A DNA stretch of 64,000 nucleotides from Paraphaeosphaeria minitans (lineage: Eukaryota > Ascomycota > Dothideomycetes > Pleosporales > Didymosphaeriaceae): NCBI GenBank assembly GCA_015832175.1, contig WJXW01000010.1, positions 1,550,001-1,614,000 on the forward strand, in the 5' to 3' direction. Shown here one piece after another: positions 1 through 11,988 of this stretch. Below the pieces are notes generated by a model, which saw only the letters and a list, made by a program, of their open reading frames with translations, was not told where the DNA came from and did no database searches. The position numbers and the translations under genes were made by a program. The number at the start of each line of letters is the position of its first letter. The first letter of the stretch is position 1.

Positions 1-895
1 GTCCTGGGAGCCTTGTGTCCTAGACTCGGGCACCATGGAGTCCCCCCAAGGCATTTGCGGCAATGACATGGAACCCGGGGCAGGGTAGGTGACGGCACGC
101 TCCATCATGGGCGGGCCAGTGGGCGAGATGATGGCGCTTGGGGCATCTGTAGACATTTCAGGCTCCTGGCTAGCCATAGCCTTGTGGCGGAAGTCGGTCA
201 TCAACATGGCCGCCGCCTCTATGTCTACCATTTCTTCACTGCTGGCCTCTATCTGTTCCAGAGTAGTCGCGGACTCATGTGCCACGATACCTTTCGATGG
301 GCCCGGTGCGGCAGTCTCTTCTTGCGTCTTGTTGCTGGTACGGCGTTTGACCTCGCTGGTCAGTGGCACGCCGCCATCTTTTGCGTGAACGGTGCGATCG
401 TGGCGGAGCAGGAGGTCGCGACGGACAAAGGTGCTACGGCATTTGTGACATTTGAAGGGTCGTTCTTTGGTGTCTGTGAGGGGTAGTTGTTAGCAACAAG
501 AAACCCCGCAACGCGCAAGCTTCGCGACTTCCGCGCATCAACAAAGCAATAAAAAAAGAGCTGCTGCAGCCATCCCGCCCGTGGACAGAAGCAAGCCAAG
601 GACGACGTGACGCCAACGCGAAGGTGCGATGCGCGATGGTTGAGAACAGTGTGTCGCACCAAGAGCATCGTAAGCACTCAGACATCACTGCCAGGCGGCG
701 CGTTGCCTCGGCGGAAGCGGCCATCGAGTAGGAACTCCATCAAGGTATGCATGGTGACTTACGCGATCTTTCATGACGACTGCGGTGCTCACTCCTGCTG
801 AAGGCGCGGTTGCAGAACTGACACTTGTACTTCTTCTCGGGTGCAGAGCCCGTTTTGCGGACGGCGGGCGATGCGGCGGCGGAGGCCATGGTCAT
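1..895 (-). CDS. C2H2 zinc-finger protein, 5' part, runs off the left edge
   Basis: Two exons are visible: 895-763, then 473 to beyond base 1, with a 289-bp GT-AG intron (donor GTAAGT at 762-757, acceptor CAG at 476-474). Splicing joins the end of finger 1 to the linker in phase and completes a classical pair of C2H2 fingers: finger 1 is YKCQFCNRAF...HRSRHERSH, the linker is TKERPFKC, and finger 2 runs from CHKC to HDRTVH. After the fingers comes a low-complexity tail rich in Ser, Pro, Met and Glu that stays open to the window edge. Fungal proteins with an N-terminal finger pair of this form are usually nuclear transcription regulators of the ADR1-like type; the target genes cannot be told. 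An in-frame ATG at 889 is an alternative start. Confidence is high for the finger protein and moderate for the exact start. Confidence 0.88.
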
Positions 896-3800
896 AGCAG
901 CAGCGGGCATGGACCGGCAGAGGGAGGAGACTGGGTCTCTACAGCGAGGTCGCTCGGGTGTGAGGGCGGTGCTGCCGGGTGCGCGTCGGTATTAAAGCGT
1001 GCAGGGCGAATCTAGTAGCATTCCTTCGCGTCGAAGTCGGCGTTCGCATAGAAACAGGCGTACCAGGTCGAAGCTAGATAGATGCACGACTTGTTAGTTG
1101 CTTGCGACGACAGGTGGGATGAAATAGAGGTAGGTGATGCACTGCACGTTGGGTGAAGGGCGAGCGCGGGCAAAGACGACGACGACGACGTTAGCGAACT
1201 AAAGGAGAGAGGGGGAAGAGGGAAGGCGAGGGGCAGCCAATGACAAAACCAGCCCCCCCCCTTCCCCCCCGTCAGTGCTGTAGCCCAGCAGGCAGAGTGA
1301 GGCTAAGCCGGGGGCGTGGTGCTGGTGCCACGTCCGTCGCGGGTGCGGCTCTCGTAAGTTTTCCAAGGTTGCCGCCGCCCGTTTATTTCACTAGATACTT
1401 GGGCAGGTATCGGGTGTTGATGCGCGGTTGCCCCTCACTGTTGACAGTGGTGTTCGCAGCGGGGTGCTCTTGCCCCTCCAAAACGGAGCTTGCAGCTACA
1501 CACCACCGCGTTCCTTCATCGCGCACCACCTAGACTATTCTACCTGGCAACTTCACAGACAGCCACAACAAGCAGACCCGAGCAGACCCGAGCAGACCAC
1601 GGACGGTGCTGCACCCGCGAGCTGACTAGAGCGCAGCATGCCCACCGCCCGCCCGTAAGTTCCAACCGCCCGCCCAGGACATCTGCCTCGTCGCGAATCC
1701 AAGGCTAGTCGCGCCAGAGTGCTGTACACGGCAGCCGTCAATACGTCTTGAGCTCGCCGTACAGCGTCCAGAAAGAGCGGTGATGGCCTCGCTATGCCCT
1801 ATGTATCTCCCGCCGGTCCACTTCTGCCAACGACCGCATATTCACACCGCCTTCCGGTGCATCTTCGTGCCAAAAGTTACTGACACAGCGGTAAACATTA
1901 CACTGGAGGGGTGAGCGACGCCCCTCTCAGCCCACTTTCGCCATGCCATCTTATGACGACCGTGGGAAAAGGGGGTGCTTTTGTCTCACCCAACGACGCC
2001 AGGACGGGCCTCGAAACTTCACCAACAGCGAGGCTACGCGCACGATAATCTTGGATGCGCCGGGACCGATCGGCACCAACTTACTCGTTCCTAGCGAAGG
2101 CCCGTAGCAACGGGAGCTGGATATCCTTCCCCGGACCCACCACCCTAGCTTTAGCACCATCGCGAGTCGCATGAGAAGGCCAGAGGTTGTCTCAGTCCTG
2201 GTTGTATATGGGACTTGTGCAGGCACTTCTCTCCTTGTAACCCGATCGTATACTGCGCTATACCTACCACCAGGAGCGCAATGATACGGAGAGCGCAATG
2301 AGGTGACCGAGAGCTCGACCTGTCCTAGCGACTAAGACGATGACATGTCTGGCCTTTGCCCCGCTGAGCCCGCTCGCCTCCAGGGATTGCAGGCGACGAC
2401 CTCGATCCTTACGCATGGGTGCCGGCGGTAAAAGAGCTGGAAACGCGCCCCGCTTGCCAAGTATCTACTTGTCCAACCGTTCCCTACGTTTCTTTTTGCA
2501 CACTCAACACCGGGAAAAGATGAGACACGGTCGTCTAGCGACCCTCTTGAGATGCAACCCCTCCATTTCCGCTGCATTTCTTCACAGAGGGGCATTGCTT
2601 TTGCGTCGAGCCCCCGCGCTAACACGGATCCCGTAATGCTCCAGAAGAAATGGGTCTGCTCCTGGTTTCATATGCGGATCAAGGCACCTTCCCGTTGCGC
2701 AGGAGGGATGGTTTGGAGAGGATGCTCGACGGAAGTCATTGCCAGGAGGACGCCCTAATGCTGGAAGGTAGTCTATAGGTCAATGAAACGCCAATGCTTT
2801 CGCAAGACACAAAGAGAGACTTGCTCAACCTGGTCGTTGCAACTCGCTGTACGACAAATTCTTCTAGCCGTGTGCGCATAGCACGGCAGCCCTGACAACT
2901 GCTCTTCACGTGGAAACATGCTTTCTCGGAGCGGCTAGCTAAAGCCTCAAACCCACCCGCGCTGAGGCGCACGTCGTCCGTTTCCACGCGAACGGCTAAC
3001 GTTTCTAAGCAACTTCCGGCAAGGTCCAGCCTGCACGTCCCCGGGTGCATGACGGTAAATGTATTCTGCGGTTAAAATGCATCCACGTTAGGTCATGTCT
3101 TCGCAACGTCTTGGAGGTGTGCGGTGATGGGAGGTTACACGGATGCCGTGGTTGAGGGATCCTGCGGCCGGATGATAGGTGAATGTTCCACGGTTATGAC
3201 CACTGTTGCGGTGTGTGCACTGTGCACAGGGCTTGTCGGTCAAGACTCAAGACTCCCTTCCGAGCTCAGAGCCGTGCGTCGCTGGACTTGAGTCAGCCGG
3301 CAACAGGACGGCCCTCCGTCAAGGCCTCCCCTCAAAGAGACGGTCTAGGTGTGAACTTCTGAAGTTGAGGTGGGGCAACGTCGAGCATGCCGGCTCACGG
3401 TACCATCATCCATGGCTGTCTCGTGGTGGGTATCGTCGCGGGTTGAAAGGCAGCGACAGCGACAATGCGCCTCGAGAGACGTAGGTACCCGGATTTGCTG
3501 CTGCTGCAACGGATGTGAATGGGCAATAAATCATGAAAGTCCCCCAATCGTATCAAAACAATGTATAAATGTATAGACTCAGCCGGCATATACGAAGTGC
3601 GTTGCGGTGCGATGTGCCAATGGAAAAGCTCCGGGCAGGATGCATGTTCCAGGATAATGACGGATCACGTGTGTAACCCCATGTTGAGGCAGTTCCGGTG
3701 TGCGATCCCTCGCCGAGTTCTGCCCAGCTGCAGCGGCCAGCTCGTGCAGCCGGATTCGAAGGCCCTCCTGGTGTACAGTGTGCACTGTGTCGTGCTCTCC

Positions 3801-4147
3801 CAGATCCCGCCAGTTCTCGCGTCCCAAGCTGTTCGTCGCTGTCTTCACGTCTGTTTGCACCGCTCATTCGTTCCGCAGCCGTGAATGGGAGCTAGCCTTT
3901 GATTTCGTCGCAAGCGCCCAGCGGCGTCGCACTGATCCCCTTTCCATACGCAGATCGCAGCGCTGCCGCCCACAGCACGCGGAGCTCCTGAACTTCGCGA
4001 CGCGGGCCTTCACCTCCATAGCCTTCGTCTAGGGCTTCCGTTGGAGGGCTCCTGCAGCTGCCGGTGGGGCCAACGAACGCTGCGCTGCGCTCCGTCTCAA
4101 GGAAAACGCAACATCCCACCCGTGCAGCAACCCGACGACGCTCCCGC
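896..4147. other. Gene-free stretch between two divergent genes
   Basis: About 3.2 kb between the divergent zinc-finger and CDC25 genes. It should hold both promoters and 5' leaders. Short frames exist on both strands, but none shows a recognisable domain, signal peptide or splice pattern. There are small simple repeats, such as a GAC run near 1170-1190, a C-rich run near 1252-1270 and GCAGACCCGA units near 1570-1600. Nothing else is seen. Confidence 0.6.
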
Positions 4148-7100
4148 ATGGCGTTCAACGGCACCGTACCCCCGCCGGGGAGCATGTTTGTGCGCGCGCT
4201 CTACGACTACGACGCGGATGATCGCACGAGCTTGAGCTTCCGCCAGGGCGACATCATCCAGGTCATAACACAGCTCGAGAGTGGCTGGTGGGACGGTGTG
4301 ATCAACGGCGTCCGCGGCTGGTTCCCGAGCAACTACTGTGCGGTCGTCAGCCGCGCCGACGACGACATGCATGACGACCGGAACGGTGCAGATGCCGTCG
4401 ACGACGACACCCAGTCCGAGCTTGGCGGCACCGACTACACCAACTCTGACACCGAATCCCTCAACGGCAACGACACCATTCTGCCCATTGAGCGCAATGG
4501 CAGCGACAACAACAATAACAAGGAAGAGGAGGCCGCGTTTTGGATCCCGCAGGCCACATCCGACGGTCGCCTGTTCTACTTCAACACGCTCACTGGCGTG
4601 AGCACCATGGAGCTGCCCCTCGAGACACCCTCGGCCAACGAGAACGGGCCCCGCGACCGCGTCAACGTCTTCATACCAGACTCCTCGAGGCCGCCGCCCG
4701 AGCTGCTGGCTTCTGGCTATAGTGTGGAGGACACGGACGACGAGAACTCAGCTTCGGACTTCGAGGGTCCGGGCATGGTCGGCTCGCACAGCTCTCTGGT
4801 AAGCTCGGCGCAGTCAGATGTAGTGCATGTTTATACTGACATGCTCTCTCAGCCGGGGCGCAAGAGGCTCTCAGACGGCGTGTCGCCTGCGACGTCCATG
4901 GACTCCATGAACCAACATACCTCCTTCGACCGGTCGGCGGATGCAAATGGTACGAGCTTTTCAATCGCCAATTTGCCCCCTCTCGGAACCACTGCCACCT
5001 CGTTTGCTAACAACCCTACGGGCGGGTCACACACGACACCTGGTTCTTCTCGCAAGTTCTACGATGATGTGAATCCCGTACCTCTGACATGGAACCGTAT
5101 GGTTGATGACATGCGACGAGCCATTGAGCGCTATCGGCAGGCAATCAATAATAGCGACCGCTCCGAGTTTGTCAAGCGAGCAGAAGACATCTCCGACCAT
5201 TTACGGCTGATTCTTGCCGCTGGATCCGGGACAACGGACAATCACTCGGGTAATCCTTCTATCATTTCGACCAACAAAGCCCTATATCCGCATTTTCGCG
5301 AAACCATGTCGAGGTTCTCGAAACTCGTCCTCTCGTCCCATATTGCTGCGGCAGACTTTCCTCCCCCAGATTCTTACTCCAAGTGCTTGAAAGAGGCCGA
5401 CGGCGTGCTGAACGGTGTATACGGGTTTGTTGAGGTGGCTCGACAACAGCGCACGGAAGACATCGCTCGCCTTGTTCCTGGCTTCGTCGTCGGTAATGCT
5501 GCTGGTGGCAACTGGCACAACAACGGCGTGGATGTTCGAAACGCCTCCGCCCCGACCTCTTTCATCGACCAAGAAGACTATGAGCCGATGGTCGAACCTA
5601 CCCTGAAACTAGACTCTCGTGTTTTGGAGCGCCTTGAAGATCTGAAGCGCTTGATTGTCTCTGGCATTCGCAGGCTTGATGAACAGCTCGTCGTCCGTGA
5701 CAAGATAGTGACGCCATACAGACATCAGATCATCGGCGACAGCGTCTGCAACGCGGCTGGAAAGGTTTTGGACGTTTGTCGTCCTTGGATCTCCACGATT
5801 GAGTCTATCAACCTCTCTGCCCTCAGCTCGACCATGCAGGGGCAGCAATTGGGCGAATTCAGCATTCAAAAGCAAAAGGTCTATGACTTGGTTTCAGAGC
5901 TGGTCATCAGTTGCCAAGGTGTCGCTGCCCCGTTGGCCGATGAATGGGCTGAAAATCGTGGCGACTCGTTGGAAGAAAGGATCAATGGCTGTCGAGCTGT
6001 GTCGCGTGATCTGGAGACCAGTATCGTGCAACAATACGGCTTATTACAGCACATGTCAGAGGCCGTACCTGTGGCTGACATTGCAATGCGCAACGACCCA
6101 CGACGAAACACAGATACAGAAGTAGGCGGCTCACATGCCCTCGGAGGCTCAAGTAGTTCAAGGCCTCTTCTTAAAGATGTGCCTCAATCGCATACATACA
6201 GCGAAGGAACGTCACTGGAAGATAAGGTGGTGGACCCAATTCGTACAGCCAATAGCAGCAAGAAGCTGAAGGACTTTTTCGGAGAAGTACCCAACATCCC
6301 TCAAACATCGGCTGAAGAGGTGCCTGAGTACCTTAAGCTCGATCATGAGGGTGAAATATCGTATGATCACAAGACGAACTCACCTCAGCTTCGTGGAGGT
6401 ACGTTGCAGGGTCTTGTGGAACAACTGACACGACATGATCGATTGGACCCTGCGTTCAATAATACCTTTCTCCTCACTTATCGTTCTTTTACATCTGCTT
6501 CGGAGCTATTTGAGATGCTCGTCAAGAGGTGGAGCATCCAGCCGCCGTATGGACTTGGGAAAGACGAATATCAGACCTGGGTCGATAAGAAGCAGAAGCC
6601 AATTCGTTTCCGTGTGGTCAACATTCTGAAGAGTTGGTTCGACAACTACTGGATGGAAGGCAATGACGAAGAGGCGAGGATTCTGATTCAAAGGGTGTAC
6701 AACTTTGCCAAGGATCATGTAGCGACAACCAGTACCCCTGGTGCTGCTCCGTTGATGACGTCGGTTGAACAACGATCACGAGGCCCCGACATGCCGACGA
6801 AACGCATGGTTCTTACCTTGAGCGCGCAGACACCCCAACCGATCTTGCCCAAGCACATGAAGAAGCTCAAGTTCCTTGACATTGATCCTACGGAGTTCGG
6901 ACGGCAATTGACCATTATTGAGTCGCGACTCTACGGCAAAATCCGGCCTACCGAATGCCTCAATAAGACATGGCAGAAGAAGTTGACGCCTGGCGAGCCT
7001 GATCCAGCCTCGAACGTGAAGGCATTGATTCTTCATTCGAACCAGTTGACGAACTGGGTGGCGCAGATGATTCTCACCCAACAAGACGTCAAGCGAAGAG

Positions 7101-7753
7101 TGATTGTAATCAAGCACTTTGTGAATGTAGCAGAGAAATGCCGTCTACTGAACAATTTCTCGACCCTTACTTCGATCATATCTGCCCTCGGCACGGCGCC
7201 CATTGCTCGACTTAACAGGACGTGGCAAGCTGTGAACGCACGATCAATGACGACTTTAGAGAACATGCGGAAGCTCATGGGTAGTACCAAGAACTTCACA
7301 GACTACCGAGAGACCTTGCACAAGGCGAACCCACCGTGTATTCCTTTCTTCGGTATGGTAGTTTGGCCCCGCTAGCTCCGAGTAATGGCTAACAGTGCAG
7401 GCGTGTACCTTACCGATCTGACGTTCATTGAGGATGGCATTCCTTCTCTAATCAAAAAGACCAACCTCATCAACTTCGCCAAGCGCGCGAAGACTGCTGA
7501 GGTTATTCGCGACATCCAGCAGTTCCAGAATGTACCTTACCCATTGCAACCTGTACCGGAACTGCAGGATTACATCCTGACCAACATGAACTCGGCTGGC
7601 GACGTGCACGAGATGTACGAGACGAGTCTGCAAGTCGAGCCCCGAGAACGTGAAGACGAGAAGATTGCAAGGTCAGTGATGACATGGTCTAAACTGCAGT
7701 TTTCAGTGGATTGACAGCTTAATAGGCTTCTCTCTGAGTCTGGATTCTTGTGA
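4148..7753 (+). CDS. CDC25: CDC25-like Ras guanine-nucleotide exchange factor (SH3, RasGEF_N, RasGEF)
   Basis: Loads GTP onto Ras at the plasma membrane, upstream of the cAMP/PKA pathway (family knowledge). Exons are 4148-7352, 7401-7671 and 7726-7753. The introns of 48 and 54 bp restore a continuous C terminus ending in IARLLSESGFL. The N terminus carries an SH3 domain (residues about 14-68, with ALYDY and the WW pair). Next is a WW-like segment (about 128-160) whose second Trp is Met. After a long variable middle come the RasGEF_N region (about 740-840) and the catalytic RasGEF domain (about 905-1130, with LTNWVAQMI, the long helical region and PFFGVYLTDL across intron 1). The in-frame ATG at 4064 is possible, but 4148 is preferred because the SH3 domain follows it directly. 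Bases 4799-4852 look like a further in-frame 54-bp intron (GTAAGC, TACTGAC, CTCTCAG); the protein is 1167 aa if retained and 1149 aa if spliced. Confidence 0.93.
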
Positions 7754-9082
7754 TGATACCCCTCCAACGCATTTGACATTGTTGATGATACGATTCCGAC
7801 TCGGCGTTTCCAGGGCTTGAAACGATGCCATTTGGCTTCCACGGACACGACTCCCAAGGCGCACATTACTGGGCATTTCATTCATGCGCAAGCTTGGGCA
7901 CAAGCTACGACAGGCATGCGACGATGCCCTGCGAATATTTGATTATCTTGTTCAGCGCTGGGCCTGGGAAGGTGTTGGCCCAGAGGCTTTCTGTTTAGGG
8001 ATGCCGTTCTACGTACCATGTCTGTAATCAATGCAACGAGATGCGCATGGCTGTTGACACAGAGTGCTGCTGATGCTGGAGTGCATGCGATGGGTACCAT
8101 GTGATTGGATCGTTTCGCAAATTATGCGTGGGGCAGGGACACAGCGTCTGACAATCGACACGGCAAGCCAAAGATCTGAGGCGGAGTCGCTACACTGCTC
8201 GATGGCGACGGTTGCTACGATAGTCTAGGCACCTACATGTGCGCTTGTCATGTGGAGAGGCCATCTCATCTTTCAGCCAGCCGCCCCCGCACGGCTCCCA
8301 GCAGAGAAACCCAGGACAGACAGTCGCCCTGCCATACCAAGCCTCGCAAGGCATTACTGCCATGTCCTTTCTCGTTTCCGGCACGCTGGGCTCGAAACAA
8401 CCCAGGTTTCCCTTGCGGCGAGACTTGCGGGCTGTCCGAATGCATTGCACTCGGCATCACACGTCCATTTTCCCGGTCTTTGGCGAGGGATGCAGCTGTA
8501 TGCGAAAGGGAGGGCTGGTGGCACAGCATCTGCAGCCCGCCGCTGGACGTTTGGCTGGCCCCGGCCTGTGAATCGAGACTCTGGCATCTGCATTGTCGCA
8601 GAGACCAAGCAGGTCGAGCGCCCATCGCTCCCGCCTCACACTTTCTTTTGACAAGTGACGCGCTCCAAAACAAGTCGGTGTCAAATCTCCAGCCTCCGCT
8701 AGACTACCTACCTATCTACCTATTTGCCCGCACCGTTTTGGCTCGGCGATAGACCGGCCGCCATCGTCTTACTATCGCGCCTGAAAGCACGCCGTTCGGC
8801 ACCAAAGATGCGGACAGGGCCGTGCTGTTTGCTGGCTTAGAGAATCTGCTCTCGATTTGGGCAGGTTGGATCCGCTGCTACGGCCAAAGGAGGGTTGGCC
8901 TGCTTGCCATCTTCCCCAGACACACCCGCCCCTGCTGAGTCCTGGCCTCCTCGCTCCAATACTTGAGTCGCGTGGCCCTCGATCGCCTTCGCCCCTCCTG
9001 TCGCTCTTTTGAACCCCTTGTTAATACCCTTTCCACCTTCTATACGCTCACTACGAACTTTTTTTGTTTTCTTTTTCTTGCA
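7754..9082. other. Intergenic: CDC25 3' region and GH16 promoter
   Basis: About 1.3 kb. Overlapping frames of 80-170 codons occur on both strands near 8190-8750, but they show no domain and reflect GC-rich composition. CTACCTACC motifs lie near 8700. A pyrimidine-rich stretch (about 9000-9082) ends just before the GH16 start codon and is typical of a fungal core promoter and leader. Confidence 0.55.
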
Positions 9083-10330
9083 ATGTTCAGAGTACGCGAC
9101 GCCATAGGCGCACTTCCGTGGCTAGTCCTTGCACTGTCTCGCTTCGGTACGTATTGATGGTCAGCATTCCGAAACGGACGACGCCTCGCCATCGTGTGGC
9201 GCTAACGCGTCTGTCTCTAGTGATTGCCGACTGCGAGTGCGGCTACTCCATCAATGGAACCAACAGCACAGAATACGAAGTCTTTACCGATCTTCTGGAG
9301 AACGACTTCTTGCACACAAGCGGTGACAACATAACAGCTTTCGGCTGGCGGCCACAGGAGTACAATGTCTCGGCCAAGGACGCGCGGGGCCCGTATGGCA
9401 AGAACTTCAGTGTTGCGAACGCAGAGTTGAACCCGTTGAAGAACGCTCAGGTCTGGTCTGGAGACTCGATAAATGGGGGCGATGCAGGCTTGAAGTTGTG
9501 GGTGCGCGGCGACCATTCGAGCGGATACGTAGGCGCTGCAGAATTGGCCACAGTGCGCAACGACACTCTCTACGGCAGCTATCGCGTAGGCATGAAGCTT
9601 TCGGGAGAGAGCGGGACGTGCGGCGCCTTCTTCTGGGTAGGACGAAGCTTCTTCACCCAACACGGATGGTTTCGCTGACTTGCGATAGTTCTTCAACAAC
9701 TCGCAAGAGATCGATATGGAATTCCTCTCGAGACAGTTCAACGAATCCCAAGGGACGGTCCAGCTCGTGCTCCAGTCACCCCAATCTGTGCGCAACGGCT
9801 ACGATGCATCCGGCACGGCTGGATATGAGATCCAGCATCTTCCCTTCCGACCGGACCAGCAGTTCCACGAGTACCGCTTCGACTGGACACCGGAGAGCGT
9901 CGTCTTCTACGTCGACGGCAAAGTCATGCACGAAATGACCCAGAACATTCCCAATGAGCCCGGACACCTGTTCCTGAACCATTGGAGCAACGGCGACAAA
10001 CTGTGGTCAGCGGGCCCTCCATCGGCCGACACATCGATGACTGTGTCATACGTCAAGGCGTATTTCAACTCGACCGATACTGCACGTCACGGCAAGTACA
10101 GCAAGCAGTGCCCCAAATTTGACTCTTCCAAGGTTTGCTCCATCCCAGCACAGACCGTGGCACCCGATGGCAGCAACGCACAAACATACTTCTTCTCCCA
10201 AGACAGCGGCAAAACACCCGGACAGCAAATCTACCACACCACCAACGGGAACGCTGCCGGAAGGCTCCTCGGCGCCAACACGATCTACGTGTCCATGATG
10301 ATCACCTTCCTGAGCTGGGCCATGTCGTAG
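9083..10330 (+). CDS. GH16 family secreted glucanase or transglycosylase, probably GPI-anchored
   Basis: Predicted to cut or remodel beta-glucan in the cell wall. Exons are 9083-9146, 9221-9636 and 9689-10330. The introns are 74 bp (GTACGT, GCTAAC, CTCTAG) and 52 bp (GTAGGA, GCTGAC, GATAG), giving 373 aa. A hydrophobic N terminus of about 22 residues is a signal peptide. The GH16 catalytic motif ExDxE is intact as EIDMEF at E167, D169 and E171, immediately after intron 2. Aromatic strands around it (YRFDWTPESVVFYVDGK and LNHWSNGD) fit the concanavalin-like fold. The last 20 residues are hydrophobic (YVSMMITFLSWAMS) after a small-residue stretch, as expected for GPI attachment. The exact subfamily (Crh-like or other) is not certain from motifs alone. 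Confidence 0.92.
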
Positions 10331-10719
10331 CTGCCGTCCAAGGACGTTGACGGCTTCTCCGCCCACGCGTCCCACCCCCGCTCGATGGCCTCGCGTTCAT
10401 TCCATCTTCCATTTTCCATTTTCCGTTTTTACCTCACGATCTAGCACGAGGCGGCACGGCGTTTTTGTATAATGGTCACACGGTTCTGCATCTTCTTCCG
10501 AGCGTGAGCGCACACACACTCACACCTCCACACCTTTGACGCTTGCTCTTTCTCGCCGGACCACGTTGCCTACTTATCACGATTTGAATAAGTTTTATTT
10601 GCGCTTTCGCTTCTTGTACACAAACGTTGTGGTTTCATGGGGAAAGCTTGACTGGTTGACGTGCGAGGACTTGCTTTTCTTCTTTTTCTTTTTTTCTTCT
10701 TTACTTCGTTTCTTGCTGT

Positions 10720-10803
10720 CCGGCAGGGGTTTTTTTTTTTTCTCTTCGAGCTTGGATTGGATATCGATACCACTTTTTTCCTTTTTTTTGGGGGGGGGGG
10801 GGG
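10720..10803. repeat. T-rich runs ending in a G homopolymer
   Basis: Alternating CTTTTT stretches, a run of about 12 T, and then about 14 consecutive G at roughly 10790-10803. This is simple sequence downstream of the GH16 gene. Its length is likely to be uncertain in the assembly. Confidence 0.8.
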
Positions 10804-11166
10804 TGTTGGATGGGATGGGATAGGACAGGATGGGAAGGGACAGGACAATGGAAGCTGTATGGACAAAAAAGGCTTTTGCAAAAGTATAATAGCTTGCTAG
10901 CTAGCTAGCACTTTACCCATCTATCGTACACTACATACATACATACGCAACATGAATCTACCGATGTGTGTTCCTTTTTTTTTTTGCTTACCGTGTTGCG
11001 TCCAGTCATCAGCAGCGCTGTTCTTCACCTCGGGCTGGGTCAAAGACGTAGGTACGTACGGTAGGTGAAGTCGAGGTTGACTCGGACTTCTTGCTCTTCT
11101 TCTGCCTAGTGCGTGCGGGGCATCTGGATGTCAGGCGCCCGGAGGACGCGATGGGCGAGCGTGCAC

Positions 11167-11258
<92 letters not shown>

Positions 11259-11259
11259 G
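11167..11259. repeat. (GTCT)n microsatellite
   Basis: An uninterrupted tetranucleotide array of about 23 GTCT units. No coding role is seen. Confidence 0.97.
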
Positions 11260-11270
11260 CTAGGTAGTCC

Positions 11271-11305
11271 AGTCTAGTCTAGTCTAGTCTAGTCTAGTCT
11301 AGTCT
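11271..11305. repeat. (AGTCT)7 microsatellite
   Basis: Seven perfect pentanucleotide units, a few bases after the GTCT array and sharing its GTCT core. It probably arose by slippage from the same seed. Confidence 0.95.
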
Positions 11306-11491
11306 CTAGAGGGTGGAGCCGCGTTGCTGAGCACGTGGCGTTGGCGGCGGGCGCTCGGGCTGCGATGACATAGGTGGGAGGGTGGGAAGGCATTCACCTC
11401 GATCGTCAGAGGTACGACAAGTTAGGTAGATACCTAGGTAGTAGCCTCCACACCCCACTGAAATTGGCCGATGATGTACAGACAGAAAGAC

Positions 11492-11571
11492 AGAGCCAGA
11501 GGGAAGCAGAGCTAGAGGGAAGCAGAGCTAGAGGGAAGCAAAGCTAGAGGGAAGCAAAGCTAGAGGGAAGC
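11492..11571. repeat. 16-bp minisatellite, five units
   Basis: Five head-to-tail copies of a 16-bp unit close to AGCTAGAGGGAAGCAG, with substitutions at only a few positions. Confidence 0.92.
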
Positions 11572-11913
11572 GATGTCTATGTCACTAATAATTTGTTAGC
11601 TAGGTATTCGATGCGCATAGGAATAGGTACGGCAAGCAAGGTTATGTTCAGACTCATGGGCCATGCATGCAATGCAGATAATTCGACTGAGCTGGCACTC
11701 GACGTTGCATCGAGCGTGGTCCCCCTTCCCCCGTTGTACATAGCGGTCGTCGTCCCCCAGAATTCTACACATGGTTGTCCACAGGAACAGTCGAGCTATC
11801 AAAGTGGCTATTTACCTACCACGCTCGTACTGCTTGTGCATCTAGGTAGGTACCTATACGTACACGTGATGCTCGACAGGATGCCTTGCCTTTCTCACGT
11901 CTTCCGCGACCAA

Positions 11914-11988
11914 TTCTGCTTCTGCTTCTGCTTCTGCTTCTGCTTCTGCTTCTGCTTCTGCTTCTGCTTCTGCTTCTGCTTCTGCTTC
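11914..11988. repeat. (TTCTGC)n hexanucleotide array
   Basis: About 12 units of TTCTGC. Because the unit is three-fold it keeps several frames open on both strands, but the frames contain only Leu/Cys/Phe or Arg/Ser repeats and are not genes. Confidence 0.95.

Noticed and set aside
8190..8752. Overlapping frames of 84-171 codons between CDC25 and GH16
   Set aside because: Present on both strands at once with no domain, as expected by chance in GC-rich intergenic DNA.
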